DNA of 64,000 nucleotides from Dyella sp. C11. GTDB lineage: Bacteria; Pseudomonadota; Gammaproteobacteria; Xanthomonadales; Rhodanobacteraceae. Below, piece by piece: positions 17,861-27,220 of the stretch. The notes under the pieces are model-generated. The model was not told the DNA's origin. It worked only from the letters and a program-made list of their open reading frames with translations, and did no database searches. A program made the position numbers and the translations under genes. Position 1 is the stretch's first letter. Every line of letters begins with the position of its first letter. Location of the stretch: the NCBI RefSeq assembly GCF_003121485.1, contig NZ_QAVX01000002.1, positions 150,358 to 214,357 of the forward strand, written 5' to 3'.

Positions 17861-19186
17861 ATGAGCGATACCTCGACGCCCACCGGTTACGTCCGTCGCC
17901 TCCGCCCCTGGGACGCGGCCCTGATCGTGGTTGGTGGACTGATCGGCGGCGGCATCTTCCTCAACCCCTATATCGCTGCCAACCGCACGGAATCCGGGCT
18001 GGCCCTGCTGCTGGTGTGGGTGGGTGCCGGTGTGCTCACGCTGATTGGCGCGCTGTGCTATGCGGAACTGGGCGCACGTCGCCCGCACGCTGGCGGCAGC
18101 TACGTGTACCTGCGTGATGCGTTCGGACCATTGGCGGGCTTCCTGTTCGGCTGGACGATGCTGCTGGTGATCTATTCCGGCTCAAGCGCCGCCGTGGCCA
18201 CGATCTTCGCCAGCTACGCCGCTGCGGTATTCGGCCTGCCTGCCACCATGGTCACGCCACTCGCCGCAGGTGCGCTGGCGTTCGTGGCGCTGATCAACCT
18301 GTTTGGCTTGAAGCTGGGTGCGCAGGTGCACAACCTGTTCACGCTGCTGAAATTGCTGGCCGTGGCGGTGCTGGTGGTGTGCGGCCTGTTTCTGGCGGGC
18401 GCCGGTGGCAACAACGTGCTGGCAGCCGATCCCGCGCGTGAAGGGGTGGGCTTCATGGGCGCGGCCCTGCCGGTGCTGTTTGCGTATTCGGGCTTCACCT
18501 ACCTCAACAATCTCGCTGGCGAAGTGGCCGAACCGCAGCGCACGCTGCCCCGCGCGCTGGTCATCGGCATGGTGCTGGTGATTGCGGCCTATGCGCTGGG
18601 CAACCTCGCCTACCTCGCCGTGCTGGGCCATGACGGCCTGGCGGCCAGCCATACGCCCGCGGCGGACGTGATGCAGCGCGTGTTCGGCACCACCGGCGCC
18701 AAGATCATGGCCGTGGGCATTGCCATTTCCACGCTGGGTTTCTGCAACATCACACTGGTGTCCGGTGCGCGCGTGCTGCAGGTGATGGGCGAAGACGGGC
18801 TGTTCTTCCGCAGCGTGGCGCGCCTGCACCCGGTGCATCGCACGCCCAATATCGCGCTGCTGCTGCTGTCGGGCTGGGCCATCGTGCTGGTGCTGTCGGG
18901 CAGCTACGGCCAGTTGCTCGACTACGCCACGTTCGGCGACTGGCTGGCCTGCGCGGTGGGCGTGGGCACGCTGTTCTGGTATCGCCGCCACGAGGGGGCG
19001 CAGGCCAGCTTCCGCGTGCCGGGCTACCCCGTGCTGCCGCTCATTTTCATCGGCACGGTGGGTCTGGTGGTGGTGCAAAGCCTGCAGGCCAGCCCTAGGA
19101 ATACGGGGATGGGCCTGCTGATCATGGCCGCCGGCATCCCGGTTTACCTGGTCTGGCGACGCCTGTTCAGCCGGGTTACCTCCTAA
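17861..19186 (+). CDS. APC superfamily amino acid permease
   Basis: A 441-residue inner-membrane transporter with about 12 predicted TM helices. The TM1 signature is VVGGLIGGGIFLNPYIAANR, where the unwound GIGGGIF-type segment binds substrate in LeuT-fold transporters. Similarity is closest to bacterial LAT-like amino acid exchangers such as SteT, but substrate specificity cannot be assigned. ATG 17861 (MSDTSTPTGY) is chosen because the longer in-frame start would add a polar tail atypical of the family. It lies in its own unit upstream of the iorAB-like pair. Confidence 0.88.
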   Translation: MSDTSTPTGYVRRLRPWDAALIVVGGLIGGGIFLNPYIAANRTESGLALLLVWVGAGVLTLIGALCYAELGARRPHAGGSYVYLRDAFGPLAGFLFGWTMLLVIYSGSSAAVATIFASYAAAVFGLPATMVTPLAAGALAFVALINLFGLKLGAQVHNLFTLLKLLAVAVLVVCGLFLAGAGGNNVLAADPAREGVGFMGAALPVLFAYSGFTYLNNLAGEVAEPQRTLPRALVIGMVLVIAAYALGNLAYLAVLGHDGLAASHTPAADVMQRVFGTTGAKIMAVGIAISTLGFCNITLVSGARVLQVMGEDGLFFRSVARLHPVHRTPNIALLLLSGWAIVLVLSGSYGQLLDYATFGDWLACAVGVGTLFWYRRHEGAQASFRVPGYPVLPLIFIGTVGLVVVQSLQASPRNTGMGLLIMAAGIPVYLVWRRLFSRVTS

Positions 19187-19256
19187 GAATCGGCTCGCAA
19201 TGCCACAATGGGTGGATCAAGGGATGTCCTGATCCATCCCACGGAGCCCCGAAGCG

Positions 19257-19787
19257 ATGGCGAGCGCGCAAGACCAGTTACCGACACCCGGAACGAGCAA
19301 CACCATCGTGCCCGAGAAGGTGCGCGAGGGCGTCGACCTGGAGATCAACGGCAGAAGCTATCGCCACACCGGCGATGACCAGATGCCCCTGCTCTGGTAT
19401 CTGCGTGACGTGCTGCGCCTCACCGGCACCAAATACAGCGGTGAACACGGCGAAGGTGGCTACGATCTGGTGCTGGTCGACGGCAAGCTCGCCTCGGCGA
19501 CCACCCTGCCGGTCGCCAAGCTGGCCGGCAAAGCGGTGACCACCGTGGAAGGCCTGGCCGCTTCGGACGGCAAGCTGCATCCGCTGCAGCAGGCCTTCGT
19601 GGACGAAGACGCCATCGGCTGCGGCTACTGCACGCCGGGCTGGTTGATGGCGTCGCTCGATCTGCTGAACCGTCATCCGCAACCTTCCGACAACGACATC
19701 GACCAGTTGCCCAACCTTTGCCGTTGCGGCTGCCAGACCCGCGTGCGACGCGCCATCAAGCGCGCCGCCAAGGGAGCACACGCATGA
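19257..19787 (+). CDS. IorA-like (2Fe-2S) subunit with the N-terminal cluster cysteines missing
   Basis: A 176-residue homologue of the small iron-sulfur subunit of molybdenum hydroxylases of the isoquinoline 1-oxidoreductase type. The C-terminal helical [2Fe-2S] domain is intact: C122-G-Y-C125 and C155-R-C157. The N-terminal plant-ferredoxin-like domain keeps its frame (LTGTKY near residue 55, then LVLVDG), but all four ligand positions are replaced: by alignment they fall at G62, G67, D70 and T82. The distal cluster therefore should not form. The stop overlaps the next start by ATGA. GGAG precedes ATG 19257. About 20 residues extend the usual N-terminus. Confidence 0.88.
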   Translation: MASAQDQLPTPGTSNTIVPEKVREGVDLEINGRSYRHTGDDQMPLLWYLRDVLRLTGTKYSGEHGEGGYDLVLVDGKLASATTLPVAKLAGKAVTTVEGLAASDGKLHPLQQAFVDEDAIGCGYCTPGWLMASLDLLNRHPQPSDNDIDQLPNLCRCGCQTRVRRAIKRAAKGAHA

Positions 19788-22051
19788 GTCACCCGCACGA
19801 CACCACCACGATGGCGTTGTCGCGTCGTCGCTTCCTGAAAGTGCTCGCCGGTACGGCGGGCGCCCTCATCGTCGGCATTCCCTTCGCCGATGCCGCCGAT
19901 GCACCCGTGCCGGCCGCGTTGCTGGGCGACACGCTTTACGGCCTGGGCGCGTACGTGCGCATCGATGCAGACGGCAACGTGCTCATCGGCATCCGCGATC
20001 CGGATACCGGCACCGGCACATCCACGTCACTCGCGCGCATCATCGCCGACGAACTGGATGCGGACTGGACGCTCGTCAGCGTCGTATCCCTGGGCCTTGG
20101 CGTGGAAGACGACAACGGCAAGCCCCGCTGGACCTATGGCCATCAAACCAGTGGCCTCGGCGATTCCGTCCCGGCTGCATGGGCCGATTTGCGCGAAGCC
20201 GGTGCGCTCGCACGCTGGCTGCTGATGCAGGCGGCCGCACGGCGTCTTGGCGTTCCTGCCGATCGACTGCGTTGCGAGGAAGGCAGCGTCATCGCGCCGG
20301 ATGGCCGCCGTTTCGGTTATGGCTCGCTGGCCGAAGCCGCCGCGAAAATCGCCCCGCCCGCCAATCCCGTGCCGACGAAGGCGCCCGAACACTACACGCT
20401 GATCGGCCAGCCGGCCGGCGACATCGACGCACGCGCCATCGTCACCGGCCAGACGGCGTACGCGCTCGATACGTACATGGCCGAAGCCCTGGTCGCCGTG
20501 CTGTCGCACTGTCCCTGGAGCGACGGCAGCGTCGACAGCCTCGACACCACCGAAACGCTGGCGGTGAAGGGTGTGGTCAAGGTGGTACAGCTCAAGCCTG
20601 AAGCAGGCATTCCGCTGGGACAGACCGTCCGCTCACCCGCTGTCGCCGTGCTGGCGGAGAACACGTGGGCGGCACTGCAAGGCCGTGCGAAGCTCAAGCT
20701 GCAGTGGAAGGCCGGCGCACAAAGCGAGAGCAGTGCGTGGTTCGAGCAGCAGGCCGCCGATGTCGTCAACGACAAGGACGCACAACCCGCGGCACGCGTG
20801 CGCAACGATGGCGATGTCGATGCCGTGGCGAAGAAATCCAAGAACCGCCTCGAGGCGACCTACGTGCAGCCGTGGCTTGCCCACGCCACGCCGGAGCCGA
20901 TGAATTGCCTGGCGAAGATCGACAAGGACGGCGCCACGCTGGTCGTGCCCACGCAGGCGCCGCAGCAGGCGTGGAAGGTGGTGCAGCGCCTTACAGGCCT
21001 TGCACCCGCGCAGATCCAGATCAGCGTGCCGCGCGTGGGCGGCGGCTACGGTCGTCGCCTGGATCACGACTTCGTCGCCGAAGCCGTGATGCTCGCCAAG
21101 GCCGTCGAAAAGCCGGTCAAGCTGATGTGGACGCGCGACGAAGACCTCACGCAGGATTTCTACCGCTCCGGCAGCGTGCACAAGTTCAGCGCCACGCTCG
21201 ACGGCAAGCGCCAGATCGTCACCTGGAATCAGCGCATGGCCAGTGCCTCGGCGCTTGCGCAACGCGGGCTTGGCGACAATCGCCTGTGGACGTCCGAAGT
21301 GGATGCTCATCAGTTGCCTGCCGGGCTCGTGCCCAATCTGCGCAGCGACTGGTACTCGTTGCCGTCGGCGATGTTGCGCGGTCCGTCGCGCGGCATGCCG
21401 CACGTCAGCAACGCTTTCGCGGTTGAAAGCTTCATCGATGAAATCGCGCACTCGCTGAAGGAAGACCCGCTGGTCACGCGCCTGCGTCTTATCGGCGAGC
21501 CGCGCATGATTCCGCTCGGCGATGGCCGCACGCTGGACACGGGGCGGCTTGCCAACGTGCTCAAGCTCGTTGCCGATCGCATCGAGTGGAAGAACTGGCT
21601 GCGCACGGTGAATGGCCTGGGCATGGCGTGCTGGCACGTCAATGGCGCTTATGTCGCGCACGCCATCGAAACGTCCCTGCAGGGCGACAAGCTCAACATC
21701 GAGCGCGTGGTCTGCGCGGTGGACGTGGGTCGTGTCATCAACCCCATGGGGCTTGAGGGTCAAGTGGCTGGCGCCACGCTGGATGCGCTGTCCACGGCGT
21801 TGAATCTCTCGCTGAGCTACAAGGACAGCCAGATCCAGCAGCACAACTGGAAGGACTACCCACTGGCCAGCATGGCGCAACTGCCCGACACCACCGAGGT
21901 GATCATCGTGCCGGGCGATGGCGATCCGGCAGGCGCGAGTTTCCTGGGCATGCCGAGTGCGGCACCGGCGCTCGCCAATGCCGTGTTCCGCGTGAGCGCG
22001 GTGCGTGTGCGTCGCCTGCCGTTGCTGAAGGAAATGCTGCGCATGCTGTAA
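19784..22051 (+). CDS. IorB-like molybdopterin-binding subunit lacking the catalytic Glu
   Basis: A 755-residue xanthine-dehydrogenase-family large subunit, resembling isoquinoline 1-oxidoreductase beta. A Tat signal (S13-R-R-R-F-L-K, then a hydrophobic stretch ending ADAAD) predicts folded export to the periplasm together with the small subunit. Cofactor-binding landmarks are recognisable (GGGYGRRLDHDF, MWTRDEDLTQDFYR, FAVESFIDEIAHSL, CAVDVGRVINP). Near the C-terminus the family motif G-V-G-E-P-G, whose Glu is the catalytic base, reads GASFLG, with F720 in the Glu position. The start ATG overlaps the previous stop. The pair is probably an altered or inactive hydroxylase; no substrate is proposed. 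Confidence 0.88.
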   Translation: MSHPHDTTTMALSRRRFLKVLAGTAGALIVGIPFADAADAPVPAALLGDTLYGLGAYVRIDADGNVLIGIRDPDTGTGTSTSLARIIADELDADWTLVSVVSLGLGVEDDNGKPRWTYGHQTSGLGDSVPAAWADLREAGALARWLLMQAAARRLGVPADRLRCEEGSVIAPDGRRFGYGSLAEAAAKIAPPANPVPTKAPEHYTLIGQPAGDIDARAIVTGQTAYALDTYMAEALVAVLSHCPWSDGSVDSLDTTETLAVKGVVKVVQLKPEAGIPLGQTVRSPAVAVLAENTWAALQGRAKLKLQWKAGAQSESSAWFEQQAADVVNDKDAQPAARVRNDGDVDAVAKKSKNRLEATYVQPWLAHATPEPMNCLAKIDKDGATLVVPTQAPQQAWKVVQRLTGLAPAQIQISVPRVGGGYGRRLDHDFVAEAVMLAKAVEKPVKLMWTRDEDLTQDFYRSGSVHKFSATLDGKRQIVTWNQRMASASALAQRGLGDNRLWTSEVDAHQLPAGLVPNLRSDWYSLPSAMLRGPSRGMPHVSNAFAVESFIDEIAHSLKEDPLVTRLRLIGEPRMIPLGDGRTLDTGRLANVLKLVADRIEWKNWLRTVNGLGMACWHVNGAYVAHAIETSLQGDKLNIERVVCAVDVGRVINPMGLEGQVAGATLDALSTALNLSLSYKDSQIQQHNWKDYPLASMAQLPDTTEVIIVPGDGDPAGASFLGMPSAAPALANAVFRVSAVRVRRLPLLKEMLRML

Positions 22052-22263
22052 CAAACGGAGCGGCGACCTGCCGCCCCGTTGCACCACAAAGCTTCTGGCG
22101 GGTTCAACGCAGACAGCTTTGTGAGGAAATCGTGTACGCATTCGCGCGCAAAATGTCCGCTGTGTCTGAGTAATTTCACGGACGCACGAATCCATTTTCT
22201 GCCTTACGATGCCTCGACTTCGGCGCTACTCGCGTAGCGCCGTTCTCTTGTCCGGGGGTGGTA

Positions 22264-24516
22264 ATGCGTCGTTGGCTCGCGTCGATCGCCGTGCTCTGGT
22301 TGTGCATCGTGCCGCTGTCGTGGGCACAAACTGCGCCGTCTCCCACTCCCAGTCGCTGTATCGGTCTTGTGCTTGGTGGTGGCGGCGCGCGAGGCGCCGC
22401 GCACATCGGCGTACTGGAAGTGCTCGAGCGCGAGCACATTCCCATCTGCCGCATTTCCGGCACCAGCATGGGTTCCATCGTGGGCGGCATGTATGCGGCG
22501 GGCTATTCGCCGGAGGAAATGCACCACATCATCACCACGCTCGACTGGGCCGACCTGTTCTCCGACAACCCGGCACGCGTGGAACTTCCCATGCGGCGCA
22601 AGGATGCCGATTACCGCTACCTGCTCAACTTCGAGGTCGGCTACAAGAACGGCCACATCATTACGCCGGCAGGTGTGGTGCAGGGACAGAAGTTGTTGCT
22701 GTTGTTGCGGCGCCTGCTCATTTCGACGTGGGACGTGCACGACTTCGATCAGCTGTCCGTGCCCTTCCGCGCGGTGGCCACCGACATCGTGGCCGGCAAG
22801 CCCGTGGTGTTCGGCACCGGCGACCTGGCACTGTCGATCCGTTCCAGCATGTCCGTCCCGGGTGCCTTTGCCCCCACCAACGTCGACGACAAGTTGCTGG
22901 TCGATGGCGGCCTGATGGACAACGTCCCCATCGATGTCGCGCGAAGCATGGGAGCCACCGAACTCATCGTGGTGAACGTGGGCTCGCCCTTGCTGGATCG
23001 CGAACAGCTCAGCAATCCCGTGGCCGTGCTCAACCAGATGGTGAGTGCGCTGATGGAGGAAAAGACACAGCGGCAGCTCGCCACGCTTGGCAGCAATGAC
23101 ATCCTGATCACGCCTGCGCTCGGGAACATGAGTGCCGCCGAGTTCAACCGTGGTGCAGAAGCCATCGCCATCGGCAAGGCGGCAGCCGAAGCGGCGCTGC
23201 CACGACTGCGCGCCATGTCGGCAGGCCCCGAGGAATGGAATGCCTTCATCGCGCAGCACCGCCAGCGACACTTTGATCCCGGCCTCGTCGCGTTCCTCAA
23301 GGTCGACGCCCAGCACACGGAAACGGCCGACTACGTGCAGGAAAGCCTCGCCAAGGACGTGGGCCAGACCTTCGATCCGACCAAGCTCGAATCGCAGATC
23401 GGCAGCATCTACGGCCGCGGCAACTATCAGCAGATCGACTATCGGCTTGAACAGCAGGACAACCAGCGAGGCTTGCTGATCATCCCGCGCGACAAACCGT
23501 GGGGGCCGGTGTACGGCAAGCTCGGTTTCGAACTCGACGATGATTTTGCAGGGCGTAGCGAATACCTGATCTCAGGCGAAGTCACCGCCACCAACCTCAA
23601 CAAGCTCGGCGCGGAATGGCGCAGCACCTTGTGGGCGGGGCGCATCGGCGGACTGGCCAGCGAGTTCTATCAACCGTTCGGCCAGGGCGCGTCCACCTAC
23701 GTCATGCCCTACGGGTTGATCCGCAACGAAGACTTCCCCGTGTTCAACGATGCGGGCGAAAAACAGTTGGCCGAATACCGCGTCAAGCGCAGCTACCTGG
23801 GTTTCGAGACAGGCTGGACGCCGGCATCGTACTGGCGTGTGCTGGCGGCGTACACGCGCGGCCGCGACAAGGGCGACCTGCGCATCGGCAATCCGGAAGA
23901 CTTTTTCAACGAGAAAGAAGACTACAGCCAGGCCAAGGTCGGTCTGGACTGGGACAGCCTGGACGACGCGCAATTCCCGTCCAAGGGCGCACACGTCAAC
24001 TTCTCCTACAACTTCTACCGGCCCTGGCTGGGCGGCGACCAGACCGGCGATGTGGCGCAACTGAAAGCCGACTGGGTACCGGATTTCGGCCTTGCGCAGA
24101 CGCGCTACCACGTGCTGCTGGGCATGTATGCCAGCAGCGCGATAACCCACGACAAGCAGATGGACCAGTTCTTCGAGGCGCAGAGTTTCCTGGGCGGATT
24201 CCTGAACCTTTCCGGCTATCCCGAGCGCTCGCTGCACGGCGACCAGTCCATTCTCGGTCGTGCCGTGGTGTACCGGCGTACCGGCGCCACGGATGCCATC
24301 TTTTCCACCCCCATCTATGTCGGCGCCAGCCTGGAAGCGGGCAACACCTGGCAGACGAAGAGCCAGGTGCAGCTCGACTCGCTGATCTATGCGGGCAGCC
24401 TTTTCCTGGGCATCCAGACACCGCTGGGGCCGCTGTTCCTCGGATACGGCTACGCCCAGGGTGGGCACAACTCGGTCTACCTCACGTTCGGGTCCTTGCT
24501 GCGACCCAATCCGTGA
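22264..24516 (+). CDS. Type Vd autotransporter: patatin-like phospholipase with POTRA and beta-barrel
   Basis: A 750-residue PlpD-like protein in which a patatin lipase is carried through the outer membrane by its own Omp85-type barrel. Order: signal peptide (MRRWLASIAVLWLCIVPLSWAQ); patatin domain with the oxyanion loop GGGGARG (38-44), nucleophile S68 in GTSMG and the catalytic Asp D214 in DGG; a POTRA domain (~365-420, DVGQTFDPTKLESQIGSIYG); and a 16-strand D15-type barrel to the C-terminus (LGPLFLGYGYAQGG...LTFG). Phospholipase A activity is expected. A GTG lies two codons upstream; the ATG fits the GGGGTGG site better. Confidence 0.92.
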   Translation: MRRWLASIAVLWLCIVPLSWAQTAPSPTPSRCIGLVLGGGGARGAAHIGVLEVLEREHIPICRISGTSMGSIVGGMYAAGYSPEEMHHIITTLDWADLFSDNPARVELPMRRKDADYRYLLNFEVGYKNGHIITPAGVVQGQKLLLLLRRLLISTWDVHDFDQLSVPFRAVATDIVAGKPVVFGTGDLALSIRSSMSVPGAFAPTNVDDKLLVDGGLMDNVPIDVARSMGATELIVVNVGSPLLDREQLSNPVAVLNQMVSALMEEKTQRQLATLGSNDILITPALGNMSAAEFNRGAEAIAIGKAAAEAALPRLRAMSAGPEEWNAFIAQHRQRHFDPGLVAFLKVDAQHTETADYVQESLAKDVGQTFDPTKLESQIGSIYGRGNYQQIDYRLEQQDNQRGLLIIPRDKPWGPVYGKLGFELDDDFAGRSEYLISGEVTATNLNKLGAEWRSTLWAGRIGGLASEFYQPFGQGASTYVMPYGLIRNEDFPVFNDAGEKQLAEYRVKRSYLGFETGWTPASYWRVLAAYTRGRDKGDLRIGNPEDFFNEKEDYSQAKVGLDWDSLDDAQFPSKGAHVNFSYNFYRPWLGGDQTGDVAQLKADWVPDFGLAQTRYHVLLGMYASSAITHDKQMDQFFEAQSFLGGFLNLSGYPERSLHGDQSILGRAVVYRRTGATDAIFSTPIYVGASLEAGNTWQTKSQVQLDSLIYAGSLFLGIQTPLGPLFLGYGYAQGGHNSVYLTFGSLLRPNP

Positions 24517-24621
24517 CGCTCGAAGGAACGAAGTGGTTTATCGCGCAGCCTGCACGATCGTCGCCGCACACTTCATTGCCGCCCATCCGTCGAGCTGGGC
24601 CATTTACCAGGAGCCTTCATC

Positions 24622-25203
24622 ATGAAAGCGTTGCGTTTCATCGTCATCGCAGCCGGTCTGGTCTTGAGCGCATGTTCCAACGTGAGCGTCACCAATCAGT
24701 GGCGCGATCCATCCTGGCCGGGACCGCCGGCTTCCAACGTGGTGGTGGTGGGCATTTCCCGCAGCGACACCATGCGCCATATCTTTGAAGACACCTTCTC
24801 GCAGCAGCTGCAGGCAGCTGGCATCCAGGCATCGCCCAGCTATACGCAGATTCCGGCCGGCACCACCGGCGCCATTGGCTTGCGTGACCTGGTGAAATCC
24901 AGCGGCGCACAAGCCGTGCTGGTGACGCGCGTGCAACGCGTGGAGCAGAAGACCAGCGTAACGCCCAGCGGCCCGATGTACGGCGGCTTCTACGGCTGGT
25001 ACGGCGGCGCGTGGGCCTCGGTGCCCGACGTGCAGCAGTACGACGTGGTGACGCTGGAAACCAGTGTGTGGGACCCGCGCACGGAGAAGCTCGTCTGGAC
25101 CGTGACCACCCAGGGCATCGGCACCAACGACATTCCGAAGGCCACCACGCAACTGGCGCAGACGCTGATTCCGAAGCTGAAGACTGACGGCATCCTGCGC
25201 TGA
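24622..25203 (+). CDS. Predicted lipoprotein, DUF4136-like
   Basis: A 193-residue secreted protein with a lipobox (VLSAC, Cys18), predicted to be lipidated. The body starts with a DUF4136-like strand (VTNQWRDPSW) and contains a glycine/tyrosine-rich surface loop (MYGGFYGWYGGAWASV). No catalytic residues are evident. The ATG follows AGGAG by 7 nt. It is 105 bp downstream of the patatin autotransporter and may share its transcript; a role at the outer membrane is plausible but not shown. Confidence 0.75.
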   Translation: MKALRFIVIAAGLVLSACSNVSVTNQWRDPSWPGPPASNVVVVGISRSDTMRHIFEDTFSQQLQAAGIQASPSYTQIPAGTTGAIGLRDLVKSSGAQAVLVTRVQRVEQKTSVTPSGPMYGGFYGWYGGAWASVPDVQQYDVVTLETSVWDPRTEKLVWTVTTQGIGTNDIPKATTQLAQTLIPKLKTDGILR

Positions 25204-25224
25204 GCGGCATCGTCCGTTGGAAAA

Positions 25225-25258
25225 CCGGCAAGCGTCAGTGGAACTGATCGCTTGCCGG
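25225..25258. terminator. Convergent hairpin between the lipoprotein and proline-rich protein genes
   Basis: A 10-bp perfect stem (CCGGCAAGCG / CGCTTGCCGG) encloses a second small stem (TCAGT-GGA-ACTGA). It overlaps the last codons of the minus-strand gene and has A/T tracts on its left side (TTTT on the minus strand), so it may end transcripts from both sides. Confidence 0.5.
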
Positions 25259-27163
25259 AACCCACGTGGTGCTGCTGCGAGCAGGGCCTGTCGGCAGGGT
25301 AACGTCCGCCGGACAACCTGGCGGTAGCGGGCCGCCTGCCACACGCGCCGCGGCGCACTGCGCGCTGTTGTCCAGCTTTATCGTTGCCACGGTCGGCACC
25401 GCGCCGGCCGATGGCGACGGCGGTACCAGCGGGTTGGTCGGCGCCAGTTTCATCTTGTCGTAGACGACATCGTCCACCGGCGCAGGCGGCGGATTGCCGT
25501 CGCCGCAACCGAACAGGGCCATCGGGAACAGCGGCATCACCACGCATTCCACGCGTACACCGCGCGGCAGGTTGAAGGTGTGCCGCATGGTGGTCTTTTC
25601 GACGGCGTGGCGCAGCGCGGTGTCGATCGAGCTTTCACCTTCCGGCGTCCAGTCCTTTTCGAAACGCGTGGGCGTGTAGCCAATATTCGGCGTGCCGTGC
25701 GACATCACTTCCGTGTTGCCATGCGGCTTGAGCTGCACGTCCGTGCCGACGACGCCTTCGGGCTGCTCACCCTGTCCCTTGCCACCGTTCCCATTGCTGT
25801 TGCCGTTGCCCTGTCCAGGCGGCAACGCAAGGTTGAGCCCCTTGCCGGCCGCCACGCTCGGCGAGCGCTCGACGCCATTGGGCTGACCGGGCGTACCGCT
25901 GCGGCTGCCCTGCGGCGTGGCGTTGGGTGCGCTGCTTTCACCGCTTTCGCCGGTGTGGCTGGCTTCGCTGCTGGCGCTGTTTGCCTGCGCGGTGGACGCG
26001 CTCTGGGAAGACGCATTCGACGCCGACGAGGTGGCTGCGCTTTGCGCCGGCGCCGATTCCGCCGGTGTTTCGGACAGCTGGGGACGTTCGATGGACGGCT
26101 TGTTGTCCAGCGCGACGGCCTTCGGTGCCACCATATCCAGGTGCGGCGCCTGCGGCTGGTTGATGGTGGGTTGCGCGTTGGGCGGCAAGGGCACCGCTTC
26201 CAGCTGGGGTTCTTCCGCCACGCGGATGGCCGGCGACTCCACCTTGGGTTGTTCGCGCGGCACCACCGGCACCACAGGGGTTGGTTGCGGCTGCAGGTTC
26301 ACCGTGGGTGCGGCCTGAGCCGGCAGCGGCACGGCCTGCATCTCCGGCTCGGGCGGCGACGCGGGTTCTTCAGGGCGTGCCACCGGCGCAATGCTCGGCT
26401 TGGTGTCGGCGGGCACGGCCTTCTCCATCGCCACCGTGGGCGGCGTGACGACGGGCGCCGACTGCGGCGGCACTTCGGGAATGGCCAGCGACGCTGGCGG
26501 CGGCATGGGCTGGCTGCCGTCGGCCTGCGGCTTGCGCACGGGCTCGGGCTCGGGCTGGAATTTCGGCGGCACCGGCTTGTCGATGGCCGGCGTTTCCAAC
26601 GCCACCTGCGGCGGCTCCTGCGCGGTAGGCACGGGCTGCAGCTGCTCAGCCGACGCCGGCTTGGGCACCGTCACGGGAGGCAGCGGCGCGGCAGTTGCTT
26701 CGACCTTGGGCGCCTCGGCCTTGGGCACGTCGGTGACGACCGGCGTCTGTATGGCAGGCACCGGCACGGGAGCAAGATCGTTGTTGGTACGCGTGGACGA
26801 ACTGCTGCGGCGTGCCGTGTGCGGCGCATCGCTTGCATTGCCCTTGTGCACCGGCCCCACTTGCTTGGGCGGCGTGCCGCGCACGGGTGGTGGCGGCGGT
26901 GGTTCTTCCTTGGGATGGTCGATCAGGCGCACGACGAGCGGTGGTGTCTCATCGTTGATTTCTTCCATCTCGTAAGCAGGCCCGAGGATGGCGCCGAACA
27001 GGAAAACGAGATGGACCATGAGCGCGCCGGCCAGCGCGAGTATGCGCAACCAGCGATCGCGAGGCCGCTCGCCGCGCCGCCGACGATACACAGCCGCGCT
27101 CTCCGCCGCCGACTTTGGCGATGGAAGCGTCACGGTCAGCCGGCTAACGGAATCCCTGTTCAT
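25235..27163 (-). CDS. TonB-like proline-rich membrane-anchored protein, paralogue A
   Basis: A 642-residue protein of unknown function. A positively charged N-terminus (YRRRRGERPRDRWLR) precedes one TM helix (~41-62, ALAGALMVHLVFLFGAIL). A long Pro/Val/Ala-rich periplasmic stalk follows (~75-480), beginning EEPPPPPPVRGTPPKQ. The C-terminal domain (~490-600) has TRFEKDW, SSIDTALRHAVEKTTMRHTF, PRGVRVECVV and GCGDG. The same domain ends the neighbouring protein, so the two are paralogues. The layout (TM, proline stalk, small C-terminal domain) recalls TonB/TolA energy transducers, but the C-terminal domain is not the TonB fold I know. No ExbB/ExbD genes are nearby. Confidence 0.75.
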   Translation of the reverse strand: MNRDSVSRLTVTLPSPKSAAESAAVYRRRRGERPRDRWLRILALAGALMVHLVFLFGAILGPAYEMEEINDETPPLVVRLIDHPKEEPPPPPPVRGTPPKQVGPVHKGNASDAPHTARRSSSSTRTNNDLAPVPVPAIQTPVVTDVPKAEAPKVEATAAPLPPVTVPKPASAEQLQPVPTAQEPPQVALETPAIDKPVPPKFQPEPEPVRKPQADGSQPMPPPASLAIPEVPPQSAPVVTPPTVAMEKAVPADTKPSIAPVARPEEPASPPEPEMQAVPLPAQAAPTVNLQPQPTPVVPVVPREQPKVESPAIRVAEEPQLEAVPLPPNAQPTINQPQAPHLDMVAPKAVALDNKPSIERPQLSETPAESAPAQSAATSSASNASSQSASTAQANSASSEASHTGESGESSAPNATPQGSRSGTPGQPNGVERSPSVAAGKGLNLALPPGQGNGNSNGNGGKGQGEQPEGVVGTDVQLKPHGNTEVMSHGTPNIGYTPTRFEKDWTPEGESSIDTALRHAVEKTTMRHTFNLPRGVRVECVVMPLFPMALFGCGDGNPPPAPVDDVVYDKMKLAPTNPLVPPSPSAGAVPTVATIKLDNSAQCAAARVAGGPLPPGCPADVTLPTGPARSSTTWVPASDQFH

Positions 27164-27220
27164 TGGGGAAGTGTAGCGGGCACCGGTTACGTTCTGAGAA
27201 GTCCCCTGCGAATAGACGGC

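Noticed and set aside
22054..22080. Hairpin AACGGAGCGGC/GCCGCCCCGTT after the IorB-like gene
   Set aside because: It has a mismatch and no T-run, so it is not listed as a terminator.
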